The position numbers were made by a program, and so were the translations under genes. Under the pieces are notes generated by a model that saw only the letters and a program-made list of their open reading frames with translations, was not told the DNA's origin and searched no databases. A stretch of DNA of 64,000 nt from Celeribacter sp. HF31 (GTDB lineage Bacteria; Pseudomonadota; Alphaproteobacteria; Rhodobacterales; Rhodobacteraceae): positions 186,001 through 250,000 of the forward strand of contig NZ_JAATOT010000006.1 of NCBI RefSeq assembly GCF_011806455.1, read 5' to 3'. Below are positions 19,716 to 30,384 of the stretch, piece by piece; position 1 is the first letter of the stretch; every line of letters starts with the position of its first letter.

Positions 19716-20216
19716 TCAGAGCGCCCTGATCACCACCGCCAGCACCAGATAGGTCACCATGGTCCCGGTCAGCGCCAGGCCCATCGGAAATTTCTTGTGC
19801 TCCCAGGACACCCAGTCCGGCGTCGCGCGACGAATGGCGGGGATGGCGCGGGCGATGCGATGCGCCAAGAAGGCCCCCAGAAGGAAGGCCGCAAACAGCG
19901 TCAGAACGGCCCCCAGATCAGAGAAGGGGATGAACATCGACATGGCGACTGCGAATTTGCCGTCGCCTGCGCCCACGCCCAGATAGGCATAGGCGAAAAG
20001 CGCCACGACATACATCACCGCCGCATGGGCAAAGCCCCAGAGGTACTGATCGAATGGCAACAGAAACGGCCCCATCACCACATAGATCGCGCCCAAGGCG
20101 ATCACGACGGCATTGGGCAGCTTCATGCGTTTCAGGTCATTGAAGGCCGCGATGAAGGACACCACGGCGACCGGCATGAGAAACCAGAGCGCGGCCTCAG
20201 GAGACAGGGAAATCAT
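19716..20216 (-). CDS. cpaA: Prepilin peptidase CpaA/TadV (A24 family)
   Basis: A 166-residue inner-membrane aspartyl protease that cleaves the Flp prepilin leader. The two catalytic aspartates are visible: one in FNDLKRMKLPN (about residue 27) and one in the GxGD-type motif GVGAGDGKF (about residue 84). About four to five membrane helices are predicted. It lacks the cytoplasmic methylation domain of PilD, as expected for Tad systems. It is the last gene of the tad operon and starts 8 bases after tadD. Confidence 0.92.
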   Translation of the reverse strand: MISLSPEAALWFLMPVAVVSFIAAFNDLKRMKLPNAVVIALGAIYVVMGPFLLPFDQYLWGFAHAAVMYVVALFAYAYLGVGAGDGKFAVAMSMFIPFSDLGAVLTLFAAFLLGAFLAHRIARAIPAIRRATPDWVSWEHKKFPMGLALTGTMVTYLVLAVVIRAL

Positions 20217-20224
20217 GGTGTTTC

Positions 20225-21112
20225 TCAGCCGTTGGTGACATTGGCCTCAAGCGCACGGAGCGAGCGCACGGCGGCTTCGAAATGCTGGGGATGGGTGTCG
20301 ATGGCGTCCTTGATCAGGCCTTTGCCGATGGCGACATCGCCCGCTTTCACCGCTGCAAGACCCAGCGTGTACAAAAGCTGCGCGCGCTCGGTCTGGGACA
20401 TGTCCATCACCGGCAGATCGTATTTGCCCTGCGCTCCACGCGCCAGAACGAGGTTATTCTTGGCGGTGAAGAGCGAGGGATCATAGGTGATCGCCTGAGC
20501 GAAGAGCTTTTCAGCCTCTCTATATTCGCCGCGTGTCAGTTTCGAATATCCCCAGTTGTTGAGCACACCAGAGGGGCGCGTGGTGAGGCCCGCGGCGGTC
20601 TGGTAGAAACTGTCGGCGTTTTTCCATTCCTGATTGCTGTCGGCGATCATCGCCTCCAAACGGTAGCGTTTGTAGGTCTCATGCGTCGGCGGCACGCTGT
20701 CGAGTTCCGCTTCGGCCTGTTTCCACTCGCCGGTGCGGATCAGCGCGTCGGCATAGTCCACACGGTCGTCGTTGGTCGCCTCTTTGTGGCCGACCACGGC
20801 TTTCCAGGCGGCGACGGCGGCATCGTTCTCGCCCGCGCGGATCAAGGATTGTGCGAGACCGCGACGCAGGTCGATACGGTCCGGGTTTTCGCTTACGGAG
20901 CGCGAGAAATAAGACACGGCTTCGGCCGGATCGGCGGCGTTCAGCATGATGTCCGAGAGCCCGGTGCCGTCGATGGCGTTCACAGAGGTGTCGGCCCGGC
21001 GCACATCGCCGCCAAAGGGTTTCTGACATGCCGAAAGGGCGACGGTGCCCAGAAGCGCGAGCGTGATCACGGTCCGCTTGCGCGCAAAAATAGGGGTCAT
21101 GATGTTCGTCAT
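20225..21112 (-). CDS. tadD: Tad pilus assembly TPR lipoprotein TadD
   Basis: A 295-residue outer-membrane-directed lipoprotein: hydrophobic N-terminus and lipobox ALSAC (Cys29). TPR units fill the rest (PDRIDLRRGLAQSLIRAGENDAAVAAWKAV, DYADALIRTGEWKQAEAEL, NWGYSKLTRGEYREAEKLF). TadD acts as a pilotin-like or scaffold factor for the secretin in Tad systems. The ATG at 21112 is preferred; a GTG at 21124 would add four residues. Same strand and order as the other tad genes. Confidence 0.9.
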   Translation of the reverse strand: MTNIMTPIFARKRTVITLALLGTVALSACQKPFGGDVRRADTSVNAIDGTGLSDIMLNAADPAEAVSYFSRSVSENPDRIDLRRGLAQSLIRAGENDAAVAAWKAVVGHKEATNDDRVDYADALIRTGEWKQAEAELDSVPPTHETYKRYRLEAMIADSNQEWKNADSFYQTAAGLTTRPSGVLNNWGYSKLTRGEYREAEKLFAQAITYDPSLFTAKNNLVLARGAQGKYDLPVMDMSQTERAQLLYTLGLAAVKAGDVAIGKGLIKDAIDTHPQHFEAAVRSLRALEANVTNG

Positions 21113-21247
21113 GGTGCCTGCCACCTCTTCTCTGCTCGGGCGTCTGAGGATTGATCCTCGTGGCTTTGCGCCTTTTGACCCGGTTTGCCTCAGTCTTTGT
21201 TGTCGCCTTGTTCCGACCGCCGGTCCGTTTTCGGATCTCTGACCGTC

Positions 21248-21838
21248 TCAGCGCGCAAGGATAAGATACTCTCCGGTCCCGCGTCGCACCAAGGTGAAAT
21301 TGCTCTCGTAGGTCTCACTATACTCAGGATTTTCGAGATTTGCGAGCGCCAAGCGCAGATTCTCGCGAATATCGGCAGATTGGCCACTGTCGAGGGCAAA
21401 GGCGGTGCGGAACACCCGTTCGGCTTCGCCAAACTCGTTTTGCTCCATCAGGGTGACGCCAAGGTTGTTCCAGGCGGGCACAAAGGTGTCGTCAAGCTTG
21501 ATGGCGCGGCGCAGGTCCGCTTCGGCCTGGCCCAATCGCCCGAGCCGGAGCTTGGCGGACCCAATCGCCGAAAGCGTGTCCACCGTCATGCCCTGATGCG
21601 CCGCGGCGCGGTAATAGGCCTTGAGCGCCAGTTCATATTCGCCTGCGGCCATCAGCCGGTGCCCGACGATGAGCCCGTCCACCGATTGCTCGGAGGCATC
21701 GACGCCTACCGGCGCATAATCGCCCGCATCCTTGAGAGGTTTCAGCCCGCCGTCCTGGCAGGCGGCCAAAAGAGAGAGGCCCATGAGAAAGACGTAAGGC
21801 GCGGGCCCGAAGGCCACGCGCAGAGATCGTGGAGACAT
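21248..21838 (-). CDS. Second TPR lipoprotein of the tad cluster
   Basis: A 196-residue protein with a lipobox (LSLLAAC, Cys27) and three TPR units (GEYELALKAYYRAAAHQG, GRLGQAEADLRRAIKLD, NEFGEAERVFRTAFALD). It lies between tadC and tadD with AAGGGACATC before its ATG. Many alphaproteobacterial tad clusters carry two such TPR proteins. It may act with TadD on the outer-membrane channel, though this is inferred from place and fold only. Confidence 0.82.
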   Translation of the reverse strand: MSPRSLRVAFGPAPYVFLMGLSLLAACQDGGLKPLKDAGDYAPVGVDASEQSVDGLIVGHRLMAAGEYELALKAYYRAAAHQGMTVDTLSAIGSAKLRLGRLGQAEADLRRAIKLDDTFVPAWNNLGVTLMEQNEFGEAERVFRTAFALDSGQSADIRENLRLALANLENPEYSETYESNFTLVRRGTGEYLILAR

Positions 21839-21883
21839 GATGTCCCTTGCTGTTGTCGCCCGGAGAGGCCGATGTTCCGAGGA

Positions 21884-22870
21884 TCAGAACTGGTTCTCAC
21901 CAAGCATGATGTAGATGTCATACACCGACGGGCCGATCAGGATGATCAGAAGCGGCGGCACGGTCAGCATCATTGTGGCAAGGGTCATCTTGGTAGGCAA
22001 CTTGTTTGCGGTCTCTTCGGCCCGCATCACGCGTTTATCCCGCATTTCACCGGCATAAATCCGAAGCGCGTCGGCGATCGAAGTGCCGAATTGTTGAGAT
22101 TGGATCAGCACGGTGACGAAAGAGGCGACATCGGGCACGCCGCAACGTTCGGCCATGTCCTTGAGCACGACGGATTTGTCCTTACCGGCTTTGATCTCAT
22201 AGGAGACGATTTCGAATTCATCGGCCAGCGCCGGAAAGCCGGAGCGGATTTCTTTCGAGACGCGGATAATAGCCTGGTCCAGAGATTGCCCCGCCTCGAC
22301 GCAGACGAGCATCAAATCGAGCGCGTCGGGAAAGCCGTTGATGATCTCTTCCTTGCGGGTCTCCACCCGGCGCGTGACCCAGTATTTCGGCAGCATATAG
22401 CCGATACAGGCGGGCAAAAGCACGGTCAGGAACAGGGATTTCGGCGTCATTTCCTGCTCGGAAGACTTCATCAACGCGTAGAGCAGACCCAGCGCCAGCG
22501 CGCCAAGACCCATCGCGAATTGCGCGAAGTGGAACATGCGCACAGCGTTTTTCGTGCGATACCCGGCCTGGATCATCTTGAGCTGGGCGGCGGAATATTC
22601 CTCTTCGTTCTGGGGCTCCAGAAAAGCGGAATATTTTTCGAGCTTGGCGCCTTTTTGGTTGTCGTAGCGCAACTTGGCCGGGGATTTGCCCTTTGCGGCA
22701 TCCTTGGCAGCCTGGGTTTGTTCGCGCAGGCGATCCATCGGATCGCGTTTCTTTTTCAACAAGACCGGCAGGGTGAAGAGGATCAGCACCGCGCCCAATG
22801 TGCCCATCAGGATCAGCGGGCCGAAGGGGCCCAGTTGATCGCCCAAGAGGGAAGAAAACAGCTCTTGCAT
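21884..22870 (-). CDS. tadC: Tad pilus inner-membrane platform protein TadC
   Basis: A 328-residue member of the GspF/TadC platform family. An N-terminal membrane helix (LILMGTLGAVLILFTLPVLL), a charged cytoplasmic domain and a T2SS-F domain in the C-terminal half are present. PDALDLMLVCVEAGQSLDQAIIRVSKE is the classic core, followed by C-terminal helices. With TadB it forms the platform that couples the TadA motor to pilin assembly. It starts 20 bases after tadB. Confidence 0.95.
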   Translation of the reverse strand: MQELFSSLLGDQLGPFGPLILMGTLGAVLILFTLPVLLKKKRDPMDRLREQTQAAKDAAKGKSPAKLRYDNQKGAKLEKYSAFLEPQNEEEYSAAQLKMIQAGYRTKNAVRMFHFAQFAMGLGALALGLLYALMKSSEQEMTPKSLFLTVLLPACIGYMLPKYWVTRRVETRKEEIINGFPDALDLMLVCVEAGQSLDQAIIRVSKEIRSGFPALADEFEIVSYEIKAGKDKSVVLKDMAERCGVPDVASFVTVLIQSQQFGTSIADALRIYAGEMRDKRVMRAEETANKLPTKMTLATMMLTVPPLLIILIGPSVYDIYIMLGENQF

Positions 22871-22889
22871 GATCGGTGACCTTTCCGTC

Positions 22890-23861
22890 TCAGACTTTGA
22901 TGTTCACGAGGCTCTTCATCACGAAAATATTCGCAACGAGAAAGCCGGCGACGATCAGACAGGCCGGGATGAAGGCGGGCGTGTCTTTGACCGTGTCGTA
23001 GTAATCGGGTTTCATCAGCGAGATCGCCAAAAGCGCCAAAAGCGGGAAGCCCGAAAGGAAGTTGCCGGACCATTTCGCCTCGGCGGTGATGGCCTTGACC
23101 CGGCGGAAAAGCTTGAAGCGCGAGCGGATCACTTTCGACAGGCCTTCGAGGACCTCGGCGAGGTTACCCCCCGATTGCTGTTGGATCGCAACGGCCACCG
23201 CGAGGAAGCGCAAATCCTGCATGTCGAGCCGTTCGGCCATGTCTTTGAGAGCTTCGCCCACATCGCGGCCATAGGCGCTTTCGTCCGCGATCACGCCCAT
23301 TTCGGTGCCGAGAGGGTCGGGGACCTCCTTGGCGACGATGTTGAGCGCGTTGGAAAACGGGTGACCGACGCGCAGGCTGCGCACCATCAGTTCGACCGCA
23401 TCGGGGAGCTGTTCTTCAATGAGCGCGAGACGTTTCTTGGCCTTGGCCTGAATCCAGACGTAGACCGCGCCCACGCCCATGGCGACAGAGACCACAACGC
23501 GGATCGGCAGCGAGGCGGCGGTGCCAATCGAGAGACCGACAAAGGCGATCATCCCCAACAGCCCCATCACCAGCAGAAGTTGCAAAGGAGAGAAGGCGAT
23601 ATTGGCCTTTTGCGCCTTTTCGGCCAGCACGGAATAGAGCGGGATCTTGCGCGATTTGAGGTGCTGGCTCATCTCCTTGCGGAGTTGGTTGAGCACCTCT
23701 TCGCGGTCGCCTGTCCCCTTTTCCAAAAGCTCGTAGCGGCGGTTGACCCGCGAATTCAGCGAGATCGACTTGCCAAACACCACCAGATAAAGGCCTTCGA
23801 CCAAGGCCAGCACCGCGACGAAAATCACGATGTAAATGACGGGTTCCATAGAAATGACCAT
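22890..23861 (-). CDS. tadB: Tad pilus inner-membrane platform protein TadB
   Basis: A 323-residue paralogue of TadC. N-terminal helix (VIYIVIFVAVLALVEGLYLVVFG), two central helices (residues ~90-130) and the T2SS-F domain with LPDAVELMVRSLRVGHPFSNAL and RFLAVAVAIQQQSGGNLAEVLEGLS are seen, then a C-terminal helix. Start at the ATG at 23861; the ATG four codons later is also possible. It lies 15 bases after tadA. Confidence 0.95.
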   Translation of the reverse strand: MVISMEPVIYIVIFVAVLALVEGLYLVVFGKSISLNSRVNRRYELLEKGTGDREEVLNQLRKEMSQHLKSRKIPLYSVLAEKAQKANIAFSPLQLLLVMGLLGMIAFVGLSIGTAASLPIRVVVSVAMGVGAVYVWIQAKAKKRLALIEEQLPDAVELMVRSLRVGHPFSNALNIVAKEVPDPLGTEMGVIADESAYGRDVGEALKDMAERLDMQDLRFLAVAVAIQQQSGGNLAEVLEGLSKVIRSRFKLFRRVKAITAEAKWSGNFLSGFPLLALLAISLMKPDYYDTVKDTPAFIPACLIVAGFLVANIFVMKSLVNIKV

Positions 23862-23876
23862 GATCGTCGTCCTCTC

Positions 23877-25331
<1,455 letters not shown>

Positions 25332-25368
25332 CTGTCTCTTACCTCATTTGGCCCACCGAGGCGGGACC

Positions 25369-26622
25369 TTATTGTGCGGCCTCAAGCTGTTCGGTCTGGC
25401 GGGCGTGCAAGGAGGCGGCCAGTTTCTGGATCTCCTTGCGCAGCGGGTTTTTCGTGGCCTCAAGCCCCAAGGGCATGCCCTGATCGCAGGCTTCGCGCAC
25501 CGGGCGTCCGCCGTCGGGGAATTGCACCTCGATGGCAATCTCGAGGTTTTCCGCCATGCGTTTGATCCGTGCTTTGGCCGAGAGGTCCATCCCTTTGGGC
25601 GCACGGTTCAACAGGAAGCGCATCTTTTCGAACGGCAGTTCCTCGGCCCGCAGCGCATTGCGCAGGCGCAGGATGTTCTGGGCCGAGCGCAGATCGAGCT
25701 CGATGGGCGCGAAATAGAATTCTGCCGCGTTCAGAACGGTCTCGGTCCAGGCCACCAGCGTTGTCGGCATATCGACGATCACATAGTCGAAATGCGCGCG
25801 CGCCTTGTCGAGCAGGCGCTCAACATCGACGGGTTCGATGAAATCGAGCGGCAAGACCTCGGTCGGTGCGGTCAGCACCGAAAGCTTGTCGTTGAAATTC
25901 ATCAAGGCGCCTTTGAACACATCGTCATCCATGCTCTCGGTCGAGGACAGCAATTCATAGACGGCCTCGCGACGCGGGAGATCGAGATAGGTCGAGACGG
26001 AGCCGAATTGCAGATTGAGATCGATCAGAAGCACGCGCGGTTGCGGGCCTTTCTTTTCGATCGTGGCCAATTCCCAGGCGAGATTTACGGCAATCGTCGT
26101 GGCCCCGGTGCCGCCCGCGATGGAGTGGACAGGAAGGACGATCCCGTTCGCGCCACCGTGTTTCGAGGGAGCCGGGCTCGCGGTGTCGATAAAATCGACC
26201 GCCGGCACTTTGCGCGGGGCGTTCAGCCGCTCGATGGCCTCATGCAGCGCCTGTTCCGGGAGCGGGTAGGGGATGAAATCCTCAGCGCCCAATTGCAAAA
26301 GCTGGTGCAATGCCATCGGCGAGACCTCATCGGCGATCAGGATCACCTTGATGCCCTGCACCTTGGCCGATTTGATCAGGTCGGCGATCATCGCCAAAAG
26401 GCTTTCGTCTTCCTGATCGAGGGCAATGGCCACGAATTTCAGCCCGCCGCTTTCCGGTTGCCGGAAAAATTGCCGCGCATCTTCAAAGGAAAGATCGCCC
26501 CAGGCTTCGCCCAGTTCGGTCTCCATATCCTCGATCAAAAGATCGAAATTCTGCACGTCCCGGCTGATCGTACAGGCAACCAGCGGGGCCGGGTCGTTTT
26601 GCAATAGAGCTTCACTCGTCAT
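25369..26622 (-). CDS. cpaE: Tad localisation ATPase-like protein CpaE/TadZ
   Basis: A 417-residue MinD/ParA-like protein with a receiver-like N-terminal domain (about 1-140). The P-loop reads SIAGGTGATTIAVNLAW, so the two lysines of the deviant Walker A (KGGxGKT) are both replaced, which is common in TadZ proteins and suggests weak or no ATP hydrolysis. Later motifs VLLIDLNLQFGSV and DYVIVDMPTTL are kept. CpaE/TadZ places the pilus machine at the pole. It precedes tadA by 37 bases. Confidence 0.92.
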   Translation of the reverse strand: MTSEALLQNDPAPLVACTISRDVQNFDLLIEDMETELGEAWGDLSFEDARQFFRQPESGGLKFVAIALDQEDESLLAMIADLIKSAKVQGIKVILIADEVSPMALHQLLQLGAEDFIPYPLPEQALHEAIERLNAPRKVPAVDFIDTASPAPSKHGGANGIVLPVHSIAGGTGATTIAVNLAWELATIEKKGPQPRVLLIDLNLQFGSVSTYLDLPRREAVYELLSSTESMDDDVFKGALMNFNDKLSVLTAPTEVLPLDFIEPVDVERLLDKARAHFDYVIVDMPTTLVAWTETVLNAAEFYFAPIELDLRSAQNILRLRNALRAEELPFEKMRFLLNRAPKGMDLSAKARIKRMAENLEIAIEVQFPDGGRPVREACDQGMPLGLEATKNPLRKEIQKLAASLHARQTEQLEAAQ

Positions 26623-26832
26623 TGCTCAAAGCGTCCTTTTACTCGAACGCCAGGATCAATTGTCTGCCAAGCCTTTGAAAGATAAAGACCCAACCCCATT
26701 TCCCCTGGCGCGTCTGCCCGACTCGGACGTCAGACATACTGCTCCCATTGGGGATAAGGTGCCGGGCAACTGGGGCAACAATAGGGCCGAAATCGCGTAA
26801 TAATTCGCTATTGGGGGACGATATGAACGCGA

Positions 26833-26864
26833 ATGGGGCCAAACCCGTGCAGGTTTGGCCCCAT
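26833..26864 (-). terminator. Hairpin downstream of the OmpA-like gene
   Basis: A 13-bp perfect stem (ATGGGGCCAAACC at 26833-26845, complement at 26852-26864) has a 6-nt loop. No clear T run follows on the minus strand. The core GCCAAACC...GGTTTGGC matches the hairpin at 29166-29194. The rest of the 275-bp gap before cpaE shows no gene. Confidence 0.6.
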
Positions 26865-26897
26865 CGTTCATGTCATATGGTGTTTCGAGAAACCGTC

Positions 26898-27563
26898 TTA
26901 ATCGCCGGGGTTGATCTCGCGGCTGCCGAAATCGACCAGATCGGACGGCGCCGTGGCGCTTTCGATATATTCGCGGTGAATGATCTCGGCGTAACGGCTG
27001 TCCATCACAAGTTGCGAGTTCTCGACGAAGCCAGAGACCTCGGTGACCGTGCGGCGGTTCTTGCGTTCCGGGTCCTGGGTCACGATGAGCGGCTGGGTTT
27101 CGCCGTAAGAGACCAGAGCCTCGAGACGCGAACGCGAAATGCCGTTGCGGGCCAGTTCGGAAACGACGGCTTTCGCGCGGCGCAGGCCGAGCGATTTGTT
27201 ATAGGCGTTGGAGCCGACCAGATCGGTGTGACCGTAGACGCGGAACCGGACCTCTGGGAATTGCGCCATGAAATGCGCCTGTTTGCGGATCGCATCGCGG
27301 GCGACGCCATCGAGCACCGCAGAGTTGAATTCGAAATTCACCGTGGCCGGGACCTGCGCGGCAAAGCGTTCGTTCAGGTCGATCACGTAGTTCAGCTGAC
27401 CGGTTTGAACCAGCGTGTTGTTCATGGTCGCATTGCCGAAGGTGCCGTTGTCGAGATAGCCGCCCGCCTCTTGGAACCAAGAAGAGCCTGCCGGTTGATC
27501 GGAGCAAGCGCCAAGTGCGAGAAGGGCCGAGGCGGCGAGGGTCAGTTTCAAAGTTGCCCGCAT
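26898..27563 (-). CDS. OmpA-family lipoprotein of the tad cluster
   Basis: A 221-residue protein with a lipobox (LALGAC, Cys20) and a C-terminal OmpA domain (from about residue 90). Landmarks are NFEFNSAVLDGVARDAIRKQA and RVYGHTDLVGSNAYNKSLGLRRA. It probably anchors the Tad secretin to peptidoglycan. It occupies the position of RcpB-like or CpaD-like factors, though the sequence is OmpA-type. It follows rcpA by four bases and a hairpin ends the unit. Confidence 0.87.
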   Translation of the reverse strand: MRATLKLTLAASALLALGACSDQPAGSSWFQEAGGYLDNGTFGNATMNNTLVQTGQLNYVIDLNERFAAQVPATVNFEFNSAVLDGVARDAIRKQAHFMAQFPEVRFRVYGHTDLVGSNAYNKSLGLRRAKAVVSELARNGISRSRLEALVSYGETQPLIVTQDPERKNRRTVTEVSGFVENSQLVMDSRYAEIIHREYIESATAPSDLVDFGSREINPGD

Positions 27564-27567
27564 GTCC

Positions 27568-28956
27568 TTACTCCATCACATAGCCATAGGACCCGGAGAA
27601 GTCCTGTTTCGCAACTTCGGCGGCGCTACCGGATTGCGGCGCGGAGGTGCCGCCGAAGGTTTTGCCAAAGAGGAACAAATCGCTCTCGGTCGGGATTTTG
27701 ATGCGATCCGTCGGCAGGGCCAGAGCCAAACCGTTGGTCGGCGTCACCAGATGCGGGGTGACGATGATCACCAGCTCGGATTGACGGCGCGAATAATCGG
27801 TGGAGCGGAAGAGTGCCCCCAGAACCGGGATGTCACCGAGCCACGGTACCTGACCGATCAGATCCTCGAAATCGTCCTGCAAGAGGCCCGCGATGGCAAA
27901 GCTCTGGCCATCGCGCAGTTCCACGGTGGTGGAGGTCTCGCGGCGTTTGAAGGAGTTCAGGGTAAAGCCGCTCACAGAATAGTTTACAGTCGAGTCGACC
28001 CCGGAGACGGCAGCGCGCATTTCAAGGTTGATCTGATCGCCATTGATCACGCGCGGCACGAATTCAAGCTCCACACCGAAGGGTTTGTAGTCGATGTAGA
28101 TGCCGTCATCGTCGGAGACCGGGATCGGATATTCACCACCGGCGAGGAATTTCGCCTGTTGGCCGGAAAGCGCGGTGAGGTTCGGTTCCGCCAGCGTGCG
28201 CACCACGCCTTTTTCTTCCATGGCCTCGATCAGAATTTCCAGCTCGGTCCCGCCAAGCGTCAAAGCGCCCAGCGTGCCAGAGCGCACCATGAGCGAGCCT
28301 CCACGTTCTGCAATGGCGTCGGCTGAGTTGTCGGCGCTCAGGTAGGTTCCTGTGGTGGCGCGATTGGAGGAGAGGTTCGCGGCAAGGTTTTTCGACACAG
28401 AGCGCGACATCTCGGCAAAGCGCACTTTCAGCATCACCTGCTGGGTGCCGCCGATATTCAAAAGGTTGGACACGCGACCCGGAGCATAGCGTTCCGCCAA
28501 TTCAACCGCGCGTTCCATCATGGTGACGGAGGAAATCACCCCCGACAGCACGATGCCGTCATTGGCGGTGCGCACTTCGATCGGCTCGTTGGGCATGATC
28601 TGACGCAGGCGTTCCTTGAACTCGGTCACGTCGGGCGTCACCTGGACCTGCACGTTGGTGATCAGCGAGCCGTCCGGCGCCAAAAGCGTGATCGTCGTCA
28701 GACCGGGCGTGCGGCCCAGGACGTAGATCGTGCGATCCGACAGGGTGGAAATATCCGCAATCTCTGCGTTCGCCACCGAGATTTCCGCGAAGGGTTCGTC
28801 GCTTTCGACCACCACGGCGCGGTTCATCGGAACGTTGAGAACGCCCGAAGGAGATCCGGTCATAACACGAAGTTTATCTGCAAACGCCCCTTGGGGTGCT
28901 GCACCGATAAGGGCACACCCGACGAGGGCCGCCTTGAACATATTCAACATTTTCAT
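27568..28956 (-). CDS. rcpA: Tad pilus outer-membrane secretin RcpA/CpaC
   Basis: A 462-residue secretin. After a signal peptide (MFKAALVGCALIGAAPQGAFA) come the BON/N-terminal domains (residues ~30-180). The secretin core includes NLTALSGQQAKFLAGGEYP, ELEFVPRVINGDQINLEMR, VELRDGQSFAIAGLL and LVIIVTPHLVTP. It forms the outer-membrane pore for the Flp pilus. I start at the ATG at 28956 (AGAGGCAGG upstream). It has its own ~280-bp upstream region and is separated from rcpC by a terminator. Confidence 0.95.
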   Translation of the reverse strand: MKMLNMFKAALVGCALIGAAPQGAFADKLRVMTGSPSGVLNVPMNRAVVVESDEPFAEISVANAEIADISTLSDRTIYVLGRTPGLTTITLLAPDGSLITNVQVQVTPDVTEFKERLRQIMPNEPIEVRTANDGIVLSGVISSVTMMERAVELAERYAPGRVSNLLNIGGTQQVMLKVRFAEMSRSVSKNLAANLSSNRATTGTYLSADNSADAIAERGGSLMVRSGTLGALTLGGTELEILIEAMEEKGVVRTLAEPNLTALSGQQAKFLAGGEYPIPVSDDDGIYIDYKPFGVELEFVPRVINGDQINLEMRAAVSGVDSTVNYSVSGFTLNSFKRRETSTTVELRDGQSFAIAGLLQDDFEDLIGQVPWLGDIPVLGALFRSTDYSRRQSELVIIVTPHLVTPTNGLALALPTDRIKIPTESDLFLFGKTFGGTSAPQSGSAAEVAKQDFSGSYGYVME

Positions 28957-29165
28957 GTGATCCTGCCTCTGATCGACCACGCCTCAAGAACGGACTCTGA
29001 CGGTCCACTTGTTTTCGACCATGCGTTAAATTAACTTTTTTTGCAATAATCAATCTCTTGGGCGCGTTTGGTGATGTGGATAAGTCACAAGACCTAAAGC
29101 CCGCGCTTTGGCCAAAATGCCGAAGAATGCCGGCCAAGTCTTTGAAGCGTCCACATAAAAACGAC

Positions 29166-29194
29166 TGCGCCAAACCCGAGGCAGGTTTGGCGCA
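29166..29194 (-). terminator. Terminator between rcpC and rcpA
   Basis: An 11-bp perfect stem (TGCGCCAAACC and its complement) encloses a 7-nt loop. On the minus strand GTCGTTTTT follows. It splits the tad cluster after rcpC, so rcpA and later genes likely have their own promoter in 28957-29165. Confidence 0.75.
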
Positions 29195-29237
29195 AACTGT
29201 ATGACATCAACGTCTGACGGCGATCTCGTCGCTGTTT

Positions 29238-30080
29238 TTACTCTGTGCAGGGGATCTGGGTCACGATCATCTCGCCGCCCTTGCGGGTGCGGATGGTGCA
29301 CACTTCCTCGCGCGGGGCCTCGACATATTCCTGTTCGACAATGCCCAAAAGCGTGTTCTTGTCGATCTCGACACCGGCCACGACCGTGTCGTCATCGCGC
29401 CCGACCAATGCCAGCGACAGGCGCCCGGTGCTTTGCGCGGTGGCCAGAGCGGCCACCTCGGTCGGCGTCGCCTCGACGGTCACGGTGCGGGCAATCACGT
29501 TTGTCTGGCGCTCTTCGTCGGCGGATTGGTCGACGGCGACGAGCGGCATGGAGGACTGGATCAGCTTTGTGGTTTCACTGGCGGCGTTCGGCAGACGGCC
29601 GGTCCAGTAGACATCCACACGGTCGCCAGGTCGCAACAGGCCCGACACGCCGGTGGTGACGTCAACACGAATGGCAAAGGCACGCATGCCCTTGGACAGA
29701 CGGGCCGCGACGCCGGCTTTTTCACCCGGACGTGTCACTTTCGCGCCCATAAGCGGTTCCATTGGCTCAATGGTGCGCAGGGCGGCGCGCAGAACGTCGG
29801 TGCCCTCCGGGAAAAGCTGGTCTTCGGTCATGAAGGGCTGGGCGGGGATCGCGTCCACCGGCCAATGCACCTTTTTCACCTTTTCGGGCAGGATCGGATC
29901 GCCATAGGTCAGCTGTTCGAGGGCGACGTAAATCTCTTCGGTCTGGACGGAAGAGGAGCGCATGGCTTTCTCACGGTCAAGCTCGGCCTGATATGTCGAC
30001 AGGTAGCCCCGCGTCATATGAACGGCAAATCCCGCCAATGCGACCCCGATGACGAGGACCAATCCGAAAATGATACGCAT
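29238..30080 (-). CDS. rcpC: Tad pilus periplasmic protein RcpC/CpaB
   Basis: A 280-residue protein with an N-terminal membrane or signal segment (IIFGLVLVIGVALAGFAVHM) and SAF/RcpC domains (GMRAFAIRVDVTTGVSGLLRPGDRVDVYW is the core). CpaB works with the secretin and is needed for its stability in related Tad systems. The ATG at 30080 follows AAGGGACG. It lies ~300 bp after the flp genes. Confidence 0.93.
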   Translation of the reverse strand: MRIIFGLVLVIGVALAGFAVHMTRGYLSTYQAELDREKAMRSSSVQTEEIYVALEQLTYGDPILPEKVKKVHWPVDAIPAQPFMTEDQLFPEGTDVLRAALRTIEPMEPLMGAKVTRPGEKAGVAARLSKGMRAFAIRVDVTTGVSGLLRPGDRVDVYWTGRLPNAASETTKLIQSSMPLVAVDQSADEERQTNVIARTVTVEATPTEVAALATAQSTGRLSLALVGRDDDTVVAGVEIDKNTLLGIVEQEYVEAPREEVCTIRTRKGGEMIVTQIPCTE

Positions 30081-30313
30081 AACATTCGTCCCTTAGCTTG
30101 CGGCGGACATAGGTCCCCCTCTCGCGATATGCTCTTAACTTTTCAGCCAAATGCGGCATTTCGGTGGTGCCAAAGCGGCGCTCGCGTGAATTTTTGCATT
30201 TTCAGCGACAAAACCCTCGAATTGCGCGGGCTGTTCTCGGTCGCTCGATGGGGGCTGATGTGCCCTGCCGCGATTGCAAAAACTGCGCTTGCATGCGCCA
30301 CGTCCACCAAAGG

Positions 30314-30346
30314 AAAACCGCGCCTCCCAGTGAAGACGCGGTTTTT
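30314..30346 (-). terminator. Hairpin downstream of flp genes
   Basis: A 9-bp stem (AAAACCGCG at 30314-30322, complement at 30337-30345) encloses a 14-nt loop. It lies 40 bases past the second flp stop and could end most flp transcripts, letting pilin be made in excess. I see nothing else in the 30081-30384 gap. Confidence 0.6.
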
Positions 30347-30384
30347 GTCTCTTGCGCGCTCGGCCCATGAGGGCCGTGCAGAGA

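Noticed and set aside
29020-29040. TTAAATTAA near rcpA as a CtrA site
   Set aside because: The two TTAA half-sites are not separated by seven bases, and no TTAACCAT is present.
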